A DNA stretch of 64,000 bases from Cryomorphaceae bacterium BACL11 MAG-121001-bin54 (GTDB lineage: Bacteria; Bacteroidota; Bacteroidia; Flavobacteriales; BACL11), in NCBI GenBank assembly GCA_905182255.1, contig CAJJAH010000002.1, forward strand, positions 62,001 to 126,000. The letters run 5' to 3'. Of this stretch, positions 54,049 through 62,443 are shown piece by piece. Each line of letters opens with the position of its first letter. Position 1 is the first letter of the stretch. Below the pieces are notes generated by a model that had not been told where the DNA came from, searched no databases, and saw only the letters and a program-made list of their open reading frames with translations. The translations under genes and the position numbers were made by a program.

Positions 54049-54357
54049 TTATTCTTTATCCTTAAAGTATTTAAATCCAAATCGAACTAACATTTTTTTT
54101 TCAAAGGCCCAGAAGAATTTAAATTGTCCAAATAAAGCGCCAATAATAACTATTAAAACTTGATAAATAGGGAAAATTATAAAGATACGAATAGGCCAAA
54201 AAATCCAAGGGGAAACTAAATATTTATCCAAACCAATTAGTTTTAATACTGGATTAGTAATTACTACAGCAATAGAGCCTGTAATTGAAAATACTAATAG
54301 AATTACCATAATTTGATAATTAGAAGTAATTCCCCATTTTTTTTTAAGTCTATTCAC
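54049..54357 (-). CDS. DUF6787 family small membrane protein
   Basis: Protein of 102 residues with two transmembrane helices (about 15-35 and 52-78). NRLKKKWGITSNYQIMVILLVFSITGS and GQFKFFWAFEKKMLVRFG match the small DUF6787 family of Flavobacteriia. Some genomes label members prolipoprotein diacylglyceryl transferase, but no Lgt motif is present here. Function unknown. It lies directly after the MFS gene. Confidence 0.8.
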   Translation of the reverse strand: MNRLKKKWGITSNYQIMVILLVFSITGSIAVVITNPVLKLIGLDKYLVSPWIFWPIRIFIIFPIYQVLIVIIGALFGQFKFFWAFEKKMLVRFGFKYFKDKE

Positions 54358-54374
54358 TTCGCAAAACTATAAAA

Positions 54375-55541
54375 TTATCCTATCTTATAAAGCTTTATTG
54401 CGGATAAGATTGAAAAGAAACCTACTAAAATAGCTAAACCATAAAAAGAAATAGCTAAAGAATAATTATCAGCAATATAGCCTAGTATTGGTGCACTTAT
54501 TGCAAATGATACTCTAATAATTAAACTCCTAATAGAAAGTACAGTTGCCCTTTTGTTAGAGGAAGTATTTTCATTTATTGCATTACGCAAAATAGGAGTT
54601 ACTAATCCTCTTAAGAGATAAATAAAAAGAATGAAAATAAGCCCAATAAATGAATTATTATAACCTAACATTATAAATGATATAGTCATTGATAAAGAAA
54701 TAAAAAACAATACTTTATAAACATTGTACTTATAACTTAGCTGATGTGCATTGAAAGAAGTAATTCCTGCTGAAAAATTAAGAGCAGCCCATAAAACTCC
54801 AAAGTAAGCAAGTGGAGTGTTAATAGCTTTAAAAAATGGTTGCGCAAACCATGCCATAGACAAGGTAGCAACACCCATAGCAGAAGAATAAATAATAAGC
54901 CATTTTAATTTTTTGTTATCAATAATTGCAAACCTTACAACTTCTAAAATAGCATTAAAGGATCGATCCAATTTATTTTCCTTGCGCATATTAGGCTCAA
55001 TTAAAGTAAAAGCGATAGGAATACTAAAAAAAAGGATAAAAGTTTGCACATAAATTGGCATATAAATAGATCCTATCGCTAAGAAACCGCCTAAAATTCC
55101 TGCAAAGGCCTCAGAAAAATTACCAATAGCATAAGCCTTACCTTCAATTTTGGTATATGTAGTTTTACTATTGGTTTCTAATAATGTATCATAAATTATT
55201 GCACTATCGCTACCTGACATTAAACTACCACCAATTCCCACTAAAACTTGAGCAATAGCAAAAGCATAAAAACCACCAAAAAATGAGAATCCCAAAAATC
55301 CAATAAAAGTAAAAATAGTACTAAGTACTATAGTTCTTTTTCTACCAAAAATATCTGCAATAAAACCTGAGGGAATCTCAAATAATGCAACTGAAAAAGA
55401 ATATATAGACTGAAGTATCATCACCTCAGTTAGAGTTAATCCATGTTCTTGAAAAAACAAGACAATAATAGGCATAGCAACCATAAACCAAAGCACTGCT
55501 TTTAGCAAGTACATTTTTAATATATTGTGCCTTAATTTCAT
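54375..55541 (-). CDS. MFS transporter
   Basis: Major facilitator protein of 388 residues with 12 hydrophobic helices. The loop motif GFIADIFGRKRTIVLST (motif A between helices 2 and 3) and the start MPIIVLFFQEHGLTLTEVMILQSIYS are characteristic. The substrate cannot be inferred. Its start overlaps the recombinase stop by one base (TAATG), indicating translational coupling. Confidence 0.85.
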   Translation of the reverse strand: MKLRHNILKMYLLKAVLWFMVAMPIIVLFFQEHGLTLTEVMILQSIYSFSVALFEIPSGFIADIFGRKRTIVLSTIFTFIGFLGFSFFGGFYAFAIAQVLVGIGGSLMSGSDSAIIYDTLLETNSKTTYTKIEGKAYAIGNFSEAFAGILGGFLAIGSIYMPIYVQTFILFFSIPIAFTLIEPNMRKENKLDRSFNAILEVVRFAIIDNKKLKWLIIYSSAMGVATLSMAWFAQPFFKAINTPLAYFGVLWAALNFSAGITSFNAHQLSYKYNVYKVLFFISLSMTISFIMLGYNNSFIGLIFILFIYLLRGLVTPILRNAINENTSSNKRATVLSIRSLIIRVSFAISAPILGYIADNYSLAISFYGLAILVGFFSILSAIKLYKIG

Positions 55542-56434
55542 TAGCTCCTAGGATGAAATTGAATAATATTGCTTCTTAAATATTCATTATCCAAATGAGT
55601 GTATATTTCAGTTGTAGTAATACTTTCGTGTCCTAACATTTCCTGTACAGCACGTAAATCAGCACCTCCTTCAATTAAATGAGTAGCAAAGCTATGCCTA
55701 AAAGTATGAGGACTAATCTTCTTTTTAAACCCAATACTTTTAGTCAACTTTTGAATAATAAGAAATATCATTACTCTAGTAAGCTTAACTCCTCTATTAT
55801 TTAGAAAAACAAAATCCTCATTCCCTTTTTTTATGTTTTGGTGATTACGAAACTCATTAATATAAATAGTAAGATACTTAATTGCCCTTCCACCAATTGG
55901 AGCAAGACGCTCTTTATTTCCTTTTCCAGTAACCTTTAAGTAACCTTCCTTAAAATGAATATTTGATAATTGTAAATTCACTAATTCACTAACCCTAAGC
56001 CCACAACTATATAAAGTTTCTAGTATTGCTCGATTACGCTCACCTTGATTGCTACTTAAATCAATTGCTAAAATAAGTTTATCAATTTCAATTAATGAAA
56101 GTGTATCTGGCAACTTAAGTCCAATTTTCGGACTTTCAATCAATTCAGTAGGATTTATCTTTAAATAATCCTCAATAATCAAGTATTTATAAAAAGCTTT
56201 AATGCCAGAAATAATACGTGCTTGTGAGCGAGAAGAAATATCTTCCTGATTTATATGAGCTAAGAAATTACTAATATCTATTCTAGTAACTTTAAGTTCC
56301 GAAAGTTCTATGGCAATGGCATAGTTAGCAAACTTTTTTACATCACGGATATAGGCTTGCACAGAATTATCAGAAAGTGATCGTTCTATCTGTAAATAAG
56401 ATTTAAAGCCTTTTATGGATATTTCCCAACTCAT
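55541..56434 (-). CDS. Tyrosine recombinase XerC/XerD family
   Basis: Site-specific recombinase of 297 residues. The N-terminal SAM-like core-binding domain (about 7-90) includes FKSYLQIERSLSDNSVQAYIRDVKKF. The catalytic domain holds R in CGLRVSELVNLQ, GKGNKERLAPIG, HTFRHSFATHLIEGGADLRAVQEMLGHESITTTEIYTH, giving the RHRH-Y set. It is likely the chromosome-dimer resolvase XerD. It is divergent from aroQ, with 19 bp between the start codons. Confidence 0.93.
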   Translation of the reverse strand: MSWEISIKGFKSYLQIERSLSDNSVQAYIRDVKKFANYAIAIELSELKVTRIDISNFLAHINQEDISSRSQARIISGIKAFYKYLIIEDYLKINPTELIESPKIGLKLPDTLSLIEIDKLILAIDLSSNQGERNRAILETLYSCGLRVSELVNLQLSNIHFKEGYLKVTGKGNKERLAPIGGRAIKYLTIYINEFRNHQNIKKGNEDFVFLNNRGVKLTRVMIFLIIQKLTKSIGFKKKISPHTFRHSFATHLIEGGADLRAVQEMLGHESITTTEIYTHLDNEYLRSNIIQFHPRS

Positions 56435-56439
56435 TTATA

Positions 56440-56448
56440 TAAATTTGC
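56440..56448 (+). promoter_or_regulatory. Promoter -7 element of aroQ, predicted leaderless
   Basis: TAAATTTGC fits TAnnTTTG and is 5 nt before the ATG at 56454. Confidence 0.6.
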
Positions 56449-56453
56449 TTCCT

Positions 56454-56909
56454 ATGATGGTAATGATTATTAACGGACCAAATTTAAACTTATTAGGCAA
56501 AAGAGAAGAAGCTATTTATGGCAATGTTTCTTTTGATGATTATTTAAAACTTTTAAAGGATGAATTTCCAAAATTGGCAATTGATTACTACCAAAGTAAT
56601 TTGGAAGGAGAACTGATTAACAAATTGCAGGAGGTAGGTTTTTCTTACGATTACATTCTATTAAATGCTGGTGGATACACACACACCTCTGTGGCATTGA
56701 CTGATTGTGTAAAGGCGATAGAGACACCTGTTATTGAAGTGCATATTTCTAACATTTATGCTAGGGAGAAATTTAGAAAAAAGTCACTCTTATCAGCCAA
56801 CTGTAAAGCCATTATTTGCGGTTTAGGTCTGGATTCATATAAGGCAGGATTATTATTCTTTAAAATAATAAGTTTACCTTATTTTTTTAAAGAAAATTAT
56901 TCACATTAA
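56454..56909 (+). CDS. aroQ: 3-dehydroquinate dehydratase, type II
   Basis: Third step of the shikimate pathway, carried out by a small dodecameric enzyme. MIINGPNLNLLGKREEAIYG holds the N-terminal motif with active-site Asn and Arg, and YYQSNLEGELINKLQ, LNAGGYTHTSVAL (the GxxTH segment), EVHISNIYAREKFRKKS (catalytic loop) follow. I start at the ATG at 56454. In-frame ATGs at 56457 and 56463 are also possible, while the frame upstream to 56415 is ruled out by the -7 element inside it. Predicted length about 151 residues. Confidence 0.95.
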   Translation: MMVMIINGPNLNLLGKREEAIYGNVSFDDYLKLLKDEFPKLAIDYYQSNLEGELINKLQEVGFSYDYILLNAGGYTHTSVALTDCVKAIETPVIEVHISNIYAREKFRKKSLLSANCKAIICGLGLDSYKAGLLFFKIISLPYFFKENYSH

Positions 56910-56923
56910 CACAAATACTAAAT

Positions 56924-56931
56924 TAACTTTG
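56924..56931 (+). promoter_or_regulatory. Promoter -7 element of the SprB-repeat protein gene
   Basis: TAACTTTG fits TAnnTTTG, 48 nt before the ATG at 56980. Confidence 0.5.
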
Positions 56932-56979
56932 ATATTTAAAATAATTTGCTAATTTTAAGTTTAAATAAAATTTAATTTT

Positions 56980-58887
56980 ATGATATATTTAAATAAGTTA
57001 ATTTTTTCTTTATTTATTATTATTGTTTGTAGTGCTGGTCAAGTATTTTCACATTCTGTTCAAGTACAGTGGTGCGTAAGTTGTGATGGAGATTTACGAA
57101 TTTGGCTTGAACATTGGCACTCTAGTGAAGATCCTAATTCAACTACTATGACTATAAGTATATCTATTAATGGAACTACTTCCACAATAACTTCAGCTCC
57201 TGGAGGAAGTGTAATGCAAATGACACCTGGCCAACTTTCAGGATGCTCTACTCCAATAGCTTACGCAGCTGGCTGTCCAACTCAAGAAAACACATATAAT
57301 GATTGGGTGTATTATGATTTTCCAGGCTTACCAGTAAATGTTCCGCTTTCTTTTACTGTAATAAGCGGTAATACGGTTTTTACTGAAGATTGTTGTAGCC
57401 CCTGCATGTATCCGTTAACTGTAAATTTTACTATTCCTATTTTATTATTAGATGATCAAAATATATGTCCTGGAAATTTGTCATCAATTATTAATATGGA
57501 TGCAACTGCTACTTGGACGAATAATAACCCATCTATTGGTTTGCCTGCATCTGGAACAGGCTCAATTCCTGCATTTATTCCCCTTGGAGGATCAGGAACA
57601 ACTGCAACTATTACTTATGTTAATTCATGTTCAGCAGGAACTTTTGATTTCACTGTTTCTCCTGAAATAAACTTTTCTTATACAGAGAGTAACTTTAATG
57701 GATACAATATAAGTTGTAATGGATACAGTGATGGAGGTATTAATTTAATTGCTTCTGGATCATCTTCTCCCTACACTTATCTATGGAATAACTTAGAAAC
57801 AACACAATACATTAGCAATCTATCATTAGGCACTTATTTTGTAGATATAACAGATGCTAATTCATGCACAACTTCTACTTCCTTTACTTTAACTGAGCCC
57901 ACACCTCTTCAAACAATAATTACAACGAGTACAGATTACAATGGATACAATATAAGTTGTAATGGCTACAGTGATGGAGGCATTGATTTAAGTGTTTCTG
58001 GATCTGTTCCAAATTATAGCTATTTATGGAACAATGGTGATAATACTGAAGATATAACAAATTTATCATTAGGCACTTATTTTGTAGACATATCAGACGC
58101 TAATTCATGCACAACTTCTACTTCCTTTACTTTAACTGAGCCTACGTCTCTACAAACTACAATTGTTGCAAGTACAGATTACAATGGATATAATATAAGT
58201 TGTAATGGCTACAGTGATGGAGGTATAGATTTAAGTGTTTCTGGATCTGTTCCAAATTATAGCTATTTATGGAACAATGGTGATATTACTGAAGATATAA
58301 CAAATTTATCAATAGGCACTTATTTAGTAGATATTACAGACCTTAATTCATGCACAACTTCTACGGCATTTACAATTACAGAGCCTTCATTACTTGAATT
58401 AACTTTTAATTTTGCACATGACACATGTAAAAGGCAAGTTGGTATGGCTGAAGCTATAGCTACTGGAGGCTCTTATCCTTACAACTATCTTTGGTCAAAT
58501 AATGAAATAACTAATGTAATAAATAACTTAAATGGGGGTAATTATTCAGTAATAGCTTCAGATGTAAATAATTGTCAAACATTAGAATACATATATATTG
58601 ATTCTGATTTAATATTAGATCCAATTGCAGAATTCAATATAGTTCCTAATTTAATTATACACCATTTTTACGAGCAAATAGATAATCCCATTATTTTTAT
58701 TGATAAATCAGTTGATAATTTTACTATAATTAAAAAATGGTTTTGGGAATTTGGAGATGGTTTTAGCTCAACTTATCAAAATCCTAGGCACTCATTTTCA
58801 AAAATTGGAGATTATAACGTAACTTTAGCTATTGAGAATTTGAATGGTTGTGTAGATACTACAAGCAAACGTGTGATTATTGAATGA
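56980..58887 (+). CDS. Secreted SprB-repeat/PKD adhesin-like protein (sorting domain frameshifted off)
   Basis: Exported protein of 635 residues with a signal peptide (IFSLFIIIVCSAGQVFS). It has a cysteine-rich N-terminal module, three near-identical 81-residue SprB-type repeats (from about residue 240, each starting NGYNISCNGYSDGG), a degenerate fourth repeat, and a C-terminal PKD domain (about 580-635: WEFGDGFSSTYQNPRHSF). Such proteins are surface adhesins linked to gliding in Bacteroidota. The type B (CHU_C) sorting domain expected next is in another frame at 58880, so the gene as read would lack a T9SS export signal. Confidence 0.85.
   Translation: MIYLNKLIFSLFIIIVCSAGQVFSHSVQVQWCVSCDGDLRIWLEHWHSSEDPNSTTMTISISINGTTSTITSAPGGSVMQMTPGQLSGCSTPIAYAAGCPTQENTYNDWVYYDFPGLPVNVPLSFTVISGNTVFTEDCCSPCMYPLTVNFTIPILLLDDQNICPGNLSSIINMDATATWTNNNPSIGLPASGTGSIPAFIPLGGSGTTATITYVNSCSAGTFDFTVSPEINFSYTESNFNGYNISCNGYSDGGINLIASGSSSPYTYLWNNLETTQYISNLSLGTYFVDITDANSCTTSTSFTLTEPTPLQTIITTSTDYNGYNISCNGYSDGGIDLSVSGSVPNYSYLWNNGDNTEDITNLSLGTYFVDISDANSCTTSTSFTLTEPTSLQTTIVASTDYNGYNISCNGYSDGGIDLSVSGSVPNYSYLWNNGDITEDITNLSIGTYLVDITDLNSCTTSTAFTITEPSLLELTFNFAHDTCKRQVGMAEAIATGGSYPYNYLWSNNEITNVINNLNGGNYSVIASDVNNCQTLEYIYIDSDLILDPIAEFNIVPNLIIHHFYEQIDNPIIFIDKSVDNFTIIKKWFWEFGDGFSSTYQNPRHSFSKIGDYNVTLAIENLNGCVDTTSKRVIIE
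57697..58425 (+). repeat. Three tandem 243-bp coding repeats
   Basis: Units at 57697-57939, 57940-58182 and 58183-58425, each exactly 81 codons. The first half of unit 2 is nearly identical to unit 3, while its second half is nearly identical to unit 1, a mosaic that suggests recombination or gene conversion. A degenerate fourth unit follows from 58426. Confidence 0.9.
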
Positions 58888-59170
58888 GTTTCTCTTATAT
58901 ATACCTAATAGTTTTACACCTCAAACAAATGATAATATAAATGACACCTTTTTGCCAAAAGGAATAGGTATAAAAGAATATGAATTAAAAATATATAGTA
59001 GAATGGGGGAGCATTTTTTCAGTTCAAACGATTTAAATATTGGATGGAATGGAAAGACTGATAAAGACGATAAAATCGCTCAGATAGGAATATATGTTTA
59101 TATAATAAATATAACTGATGTTTTTGGGGAAAAGCACACATACAATGGGCTAGTAACTTTAGCAAAATAG
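58880..59170 (+). CDS. Gliding motility-associated C-terminal (CHU_C) type B T9SS sorting domain, split off
   Basis: The 96-codon frame encodes a nearly complete CHU_C domain: LLYIPNSFTPQTNDNINDTF, the strand GIKEYELKIYSRMGEHFF, IGWNGKT, IGIYVYIINITDVFGEKHTYNG and VTLAK. In related proteins it follows the PKD domain directly. The frame opens with TTG, in the middle of the upstream stop region (ATTATTGAATGAG), with no plausible start of its own. It is the 3' end of the adhesin gene after a frameshift. Confidence 0.85.
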   Translation: MNEFLLYIPNSFTPQTNDNINDTFLPKGIGIKEYELKIYSRMGEHFFSSNDLNIGWNGKTDKDDKIAQIGIYVYIINITDVFGEKHTYNGLVTLAK

Positions 59171-59236
59171 CATAAGAGTTAAGTTAAATAATTATTCTGA
59201 TGATAAAACATTAATAAAAAAGAAATTTTTTAACAA

Positions 59237-60253
59237 CTACAATTCAAAGAAATTATTAATTCCTTTAATCTTATTTTTAAAAAGAACACTATAATCTACT
59301 TTCCCTAATAAATTATTTTTCTGCTTTATCTTCTTACGCTTAGACATAAGTTTAGGTATTTTAAAATAGAAGATAAAATGTGCTTTTGCAATCGCCAATA
59401 CATGCTGAAGACCCTTATCTTTATTTAAAAAAGTAAGTGCTGCTAAGCCATCCAAAACTAAGCGAACAGCAATAGTTACAAATAGGTGAGCAGTAGGCAA
59501 ATTCTTAAATAACATAAACAGGTTATTTCTAAAGTTTAAATGCGTTTTAAAAGGAGAGCTTGCATTTAATGTTCCTCCACCTACATGAAAAACAAGCGAT
59601 TTTGGCTGAACCATAATTTTATAACCACTATTTTTTAAGCGCCAACACAAATCAATTTCCTCTTGATGGGCAAAAAAATCTTCATCTAAACCACCAATCT
59701 CATAGAAATGTGATGCTCTTACAAAAAGGCAAGCTCCAGATGCCCAAAACACTTCAATAGCATCATCATATTGTCCTTTATCTTTTTCTAAGTGATCAAA
59801 TATCCTTCCTCTGCAAAATGGGTATCCTAGGATATCAATAAAACCACCACTAGCACCAGCATATTCAAAAATATTTCTTTTTTTATAATCTAATAACTTA
59901 GGTTGGCAAGCAGCTATTTTTTTATCACTATCCATTAAATCAATTATAGGGGAAATCCATGAATCTGTCACTTGAATATCTGAATTTAAAAGTATAAAGT
60001 ATTCAGCATCAATCTTTTTTAAAGCATCATTATAACCTTTAGCATAACCACCATTAGTCATATTTATAATAATTTTAATGTTAGGAAAATTATTCTTTAC
60101 AAAATCAACAGAATCATCAGTTGATGCATTGTCTGCCATAAAGACAGTTGCTTCTAGGCTATGCTTTACTAAGTTAGGTAAGAATTTCTCAAGCCATATC
60201 TTTCCATTCCAATTAAGGACTACCACTGCTATTTTTATCTTTTGTGTTTCCAT
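59237..60253 (-). CDS. Glycosyltransferase family 2
   Basis: GT2 enzyme of 338 residues. VVVLNWNGKIWLEKFLPNL, MADNASTDDSVDFVK, ILLNSDIQVTDSW (DxD-like) and FAHQEEIDLCWRLKNSGY with VFHVGGGTL match rhamnosyl or lipopolysaccharide transferases. The C-terminal 80 residues are hydrophobic and may associate with the membrane. The gene starts 19 bp inside the end of the upstream lipid acyltransferase gene, suggesting a shared role in lipopolysaccharide or surface-glycan assembly. Confidence 0.88.
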   Translation of the reverse strand: METQKIKIAVVVLNWNGKIWLEKFLPNLVKHSLEATVFMADNASTDDSVDFVKNNFPNIKIIINMTNGGYAKGYNDALKKIDAEYFILLNSDIQVTDSWISPIIDLMDSDKKIAACQPKLLDYKKRNIFEYAGASGGFIDILGYPFCRGRIFDHLEKDKGQYDDAIEVFWASGACLFVRASHFYEIGGLDEDFFAHQEEIDLCWRLKNSGYKIMVQPKSLVFHVGGGTLNASSPFKTHLNFRNNLFMLFKNLPTAHLFVTIAVRLVLDGLAALTFLNKDKGLQHVLAIAKAHFIFYFKIPKLMSKRKKIKQKNNLLGKVDYSVLFKNKIKGINNFFEL

Positions 60254-61092
60254 CTTTTATGAGACCATAACCAGTATTGTGGTTGATTTATTATATCTTC
60301 TTCTAATTTTTTTGTAAAATCTTCAGTTATTTTTCCGTGAGGCTGCTCAGTAGGTTTATCCGTAATTAATGAATACTCTACCTGATAATATCCTCTTTTT
60401 ACTTTACTGATACTAACAAACACAACAGGAAAGTTGTATTCTTTTGAATATTTTTCAACTCCAAAAAGTACTGCAGTATCTTGATTTAGGAAATCTACCC
60501 AATGTGCTCTTTTTGGGTTAGATGGATTTTGGTCCGAACCAAAAACAATTGCTTTTGGCTTTCCACTATCTTCAAATGATTTTTTAGTTTGCTTCATGGA
60601 AACTAAATTTAAACCAAATTTGGAACGAGAAGTATAAATTTTATCATTAATAAATTTATTGCTAAGCGGTTTGTATATACCTATACACTCATGATTAGAA
60701 TACATTGCAAAAGCTTGTGCACATAATTCCCAATTATTATAATGACCTCCAACAAAAATTATGCTTTGTCCTTTATCAGCAAAGTAATTACTCAACTCAG
60801 GGTTTTTAATAACCAAGCGTTTTCTTAGTTCTTTTTCTGAGATGGTAAAACCTTTCACGCTTTCCATGATTATATCGCACAAATGACTAAAAAAATTAAC
60901 CATAATAGCATTTAACTCCTCATCACTTTTAATAGAGAAAGAATTTTTAAGATTAGTAAAAACAACTATCTTTCTGTAACCAATTAAACGATACATTATC
61001 AAAAATAAAAAGTCTGAAAAAAAGTATAACAATGAGTAGGGTAGCAATGATATTGGTAAAATTAAAATGTAATATAAAATCTTTGTTATCAT
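60235..61092 (-). CDS. Lipid A biosynthesis acyltransferase (LpxL/HtrB family)
   Basis: Membrane-associated acyltransferase of 285 residues that would transfer a secondary acyl chain to lipid A. It has an N-terminal hydrophobic segment (ILYYILILPISLLPYSLLYFF) and the catalytic HxxxxE motif in GGHYNNWELCAQ. Further family segments are CIGIYKPLSNKFIN and FGSDQNPSN. It is coupled to the glycosyltransferase gene. The -7 element is 4 nt from the ATG. Confidence 0.88.
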   Translation of the reverse strand: MITKILYYILILPISLLPYSLLYFFSDFLFLIMYRLIGYRKIVVFTNLKNSFSIKSDEELNAIMVNFFSHLCDIIMESVKGFTISEKELRKRLVIKNPELSNYFADKGQSIIFVGGHYNNWELCAQAFAMYSNHECIGIYKPLSNKFINDKIYTSRSKFGLNLVSMKQTKKSFEDSGKPKAIVFGSDQNPSNPKRAHWVDFLNQDTAVLFGVEKYSKEYNFPVVFVSISKVKRGYYQVEYSLITDKPTEQPHGKITEDFTKKLEEDIINQPQYWLWSHKRWKHKR

Positions 61093-61096
61093 ATTT

Positions 61097-61105
61097 GCAA
61101 ATGTA
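61097..61105 (-). promoter_or_regulatory. Promoter -7 element of the lipid A acyltransferase gene, predicted leaderless
   Basis: TACATTTGC on the minus strand fits TAnnTTTG, 4 nt before the ATG at 61092. Confidence 0.6.
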
Positions 61106-61129
61106 TAATTATTCTAGTCTATTTTTAAT

Positions 61130-61137
61130 TATCTTTG
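61130..61137 (+). promoter_or_regulatory. Promoter -7 element of the leucine-rich T9SS protein gene
   Basis: TATCTTTG fits TAnnTTTG, 19 nt before the ATG at 61157. Confidence 0.6.
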
Positions 61138-61156
61138 TATTTCTTAAATCTATATT

Positions 61157-62200
61157 ATGAAAATCAGATTATTAACCTTACTTCTTTTTACAGGACATAT
61201 AATTTGTGCTCAAATAACTTTAATACCTGATTCTATTTTTGAGCAGAAATTAATTGATTTGAATATGGATATTGTTCACAATGGATGGGTACTTACAGAT
61301 AGTATAAATGGTATAGATTCCTTAGATATTAGTTGTCAAAATGGGCAAGCCAATAAAATTACTGACATAACAGGAATAGAAGATTTTGGAAATTTACAAT
61401 ATTTAAATTGCTCAAATAATAAATTTGATACTCTTAATCTTAATAACAGTCAATATCTAAAACACATTATATGCGCATATGACTCTATTGAAGTTTTAAT
61501 AATTGACAGTTTATTTGCTTTGAATAAACTTGAGTGTAATTCAAATAATATTACTAATCTTAATCTTTCAGGTAATCCTAGCTTAACTAAATTATGGTGC
61601 TGGGATAATCAACTTGATAATTTAGATCTATCAAACAATATTTATTTAGGATATTTAAACTGCGGAGAAAATAACATAACTTCATTAGATGTATCCATGT
61701 TGGATTTATATGATTTAAGATGTCAGAATAATGCAATTGTCACTATTAATTTAGATAATAATTATTCTTTAGAATTGCTTTCCTGTTATAACAACAATCT
61801 TCAAAACATTAATTTAGCTGCCAACACAAACCTTATTATTTTAAATACTGGAAATATAAGTTCACAACCTTCAATATATAGTAATGATCTTAATTCATTA
61901 GATTTAAGTAATAATTGTAATATTACAACATTCTACAGTAAAGGAAATCCAAACCTAGAATGCATTCAAGTTTGCGATATATTAGCCACTAATAGCTGGG
62001 ACACTCAAAACATTGATTCACAACATTTTTTCAGTACTGATTGCAATTACACTAATATTAATGAGGATGCTGAATTACACAAAAAAATAATATCAATTAA
62101 AGATATTTATGGTAGAGAATCTTCTACACATACTAATTCATTTTTATTTTACATTTACCAAAATGGAAAAATGGAAAAACGAATAATTTTAGATAATTAA
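61157..62200 (+). CDS. Secreted leucine-rich repeat protein with short T9SS-like tail
   Basis: Exported protein of 347 residues. The signal peptide ends HIICAQ. PDSIFEQKLIDLNMD resembles the N-cap seen in Bacteroidota LRR proteins. The LRR region (about 50-290) has repeats such as LQYLNCSNNKFDTLNLN, LNKLECNSNNITNLNLSGN and LGYLNCGENNITSLDVS, with a 21-residue period. The C-terminus has SIKDIYGRE, FYIYQNG and RIILDN, the compact tail shared by two other proteins in this window. Probably a surface binding protein. Confidence 0.85.
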   Translation: MKIRLLTLLLFTGHIICAQITLIPDSIFEQKLIDLNMDIVHNGWVLTDSINGIDSLDISCQNGQANKITDITGIEDFGNLQYLNCSNNKFDTLNLNNSQYLKHIICAYDSIEVLIIDSLFALNKLECNSNNITNLNLSGNPSLTKLWCWDNQLDNLDLSNNIYLGYLNCGENNITSLDVSMLDLYDLRCQNNAIVTINLDNNYSLELLSCYNNNLQNINLAANTNLIILNTGNISSQPSIYSNDLNSLDLSNNCNITTFYSKGNPNLECIQVCDILATNSWDTQNIDSQHFFSTDCNYTNINEDAELHKKIISIKDIYGRESSTHTNSFLFYIYQNGKMEKRIILDN

Positions 62201-62281
62201 GTATTAATCAATAGACTGAAAAAACAAATTAAATCCTTTTAAAATATAGTAAAGAAACTATTGCTGAAATAAAAATATTTA

Positions 62282-62290
62282 TATTTTTGC
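62282..62290 (+). promoter_or_regulatory. Promoter of tRNA-Ser
   Basis: TATTTTTGC fits TAnnTTTG. A TTG -33 element at 62261-62263 precedes it by 18 nt, the best-matched promoter in the window. Confidence 0.7.
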
Positions 62291-62301
62291 AGTCCGCAAT
62301 C

Positions 62302-62386
62302 GGAGAGATGGCAGAGTGGTCGAATGCGGTGGTCTTGAAAACCATTGTACAGCAATGTACCGGGGGTTCGAATCCCTCTCTCTCCG
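62302..62386 (+). tRNA. tRNA-Ser (anticodon UGA)
   Basis: Acceptor arms GGAGAGA and TCTCTCC pair over seven bases, with discriminator G and no encoded CCA. The anticodon loop CTTGAAA carries TGA, reading UCA serine codons. A long variable arm and the T-loop TTCGAAT fit class II tRNA-Ser. Confidence 0.96.
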
Positions 62387-62388
62387 CA

Positions 62389-62424
62389 AAAAAGTCCTAG
62401 CATTTATGTTAGGACTTTTTATTT
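62389..62424 (+). terminator. Terminator after tRNA-Ser
   Basis: GTCCTA / TAGGAC stem, extended by A-T pairs to about 11 bp, with a ten-base loop followed by TTTTTATTT. It begins three bases after the tRNA. Confidence 0.85.
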
Positions 62425-62443
62425 ATAATTCTAAATTTACATC

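Noticed and set aside
55541..56434. Tyrosine recombinase as an integrase marking a mobile element
   Set aside because: The protein is XerC/D-like, the neighbours are housekeeping genes and no attachment repeats or cargo are seen.
57452..57670. Leu-rich open frame inside the SprB-repeat gene
   Set aside because: It is an out-of-frame shadow of the adhesin gene; it has no start context or family similarity.
57697..58425. Tandem repeats as a CRISPR array
   Set aside because: Units are 243 bp, contiguous, in frame and encode a SprB-like protein repeat; there are no spacers.
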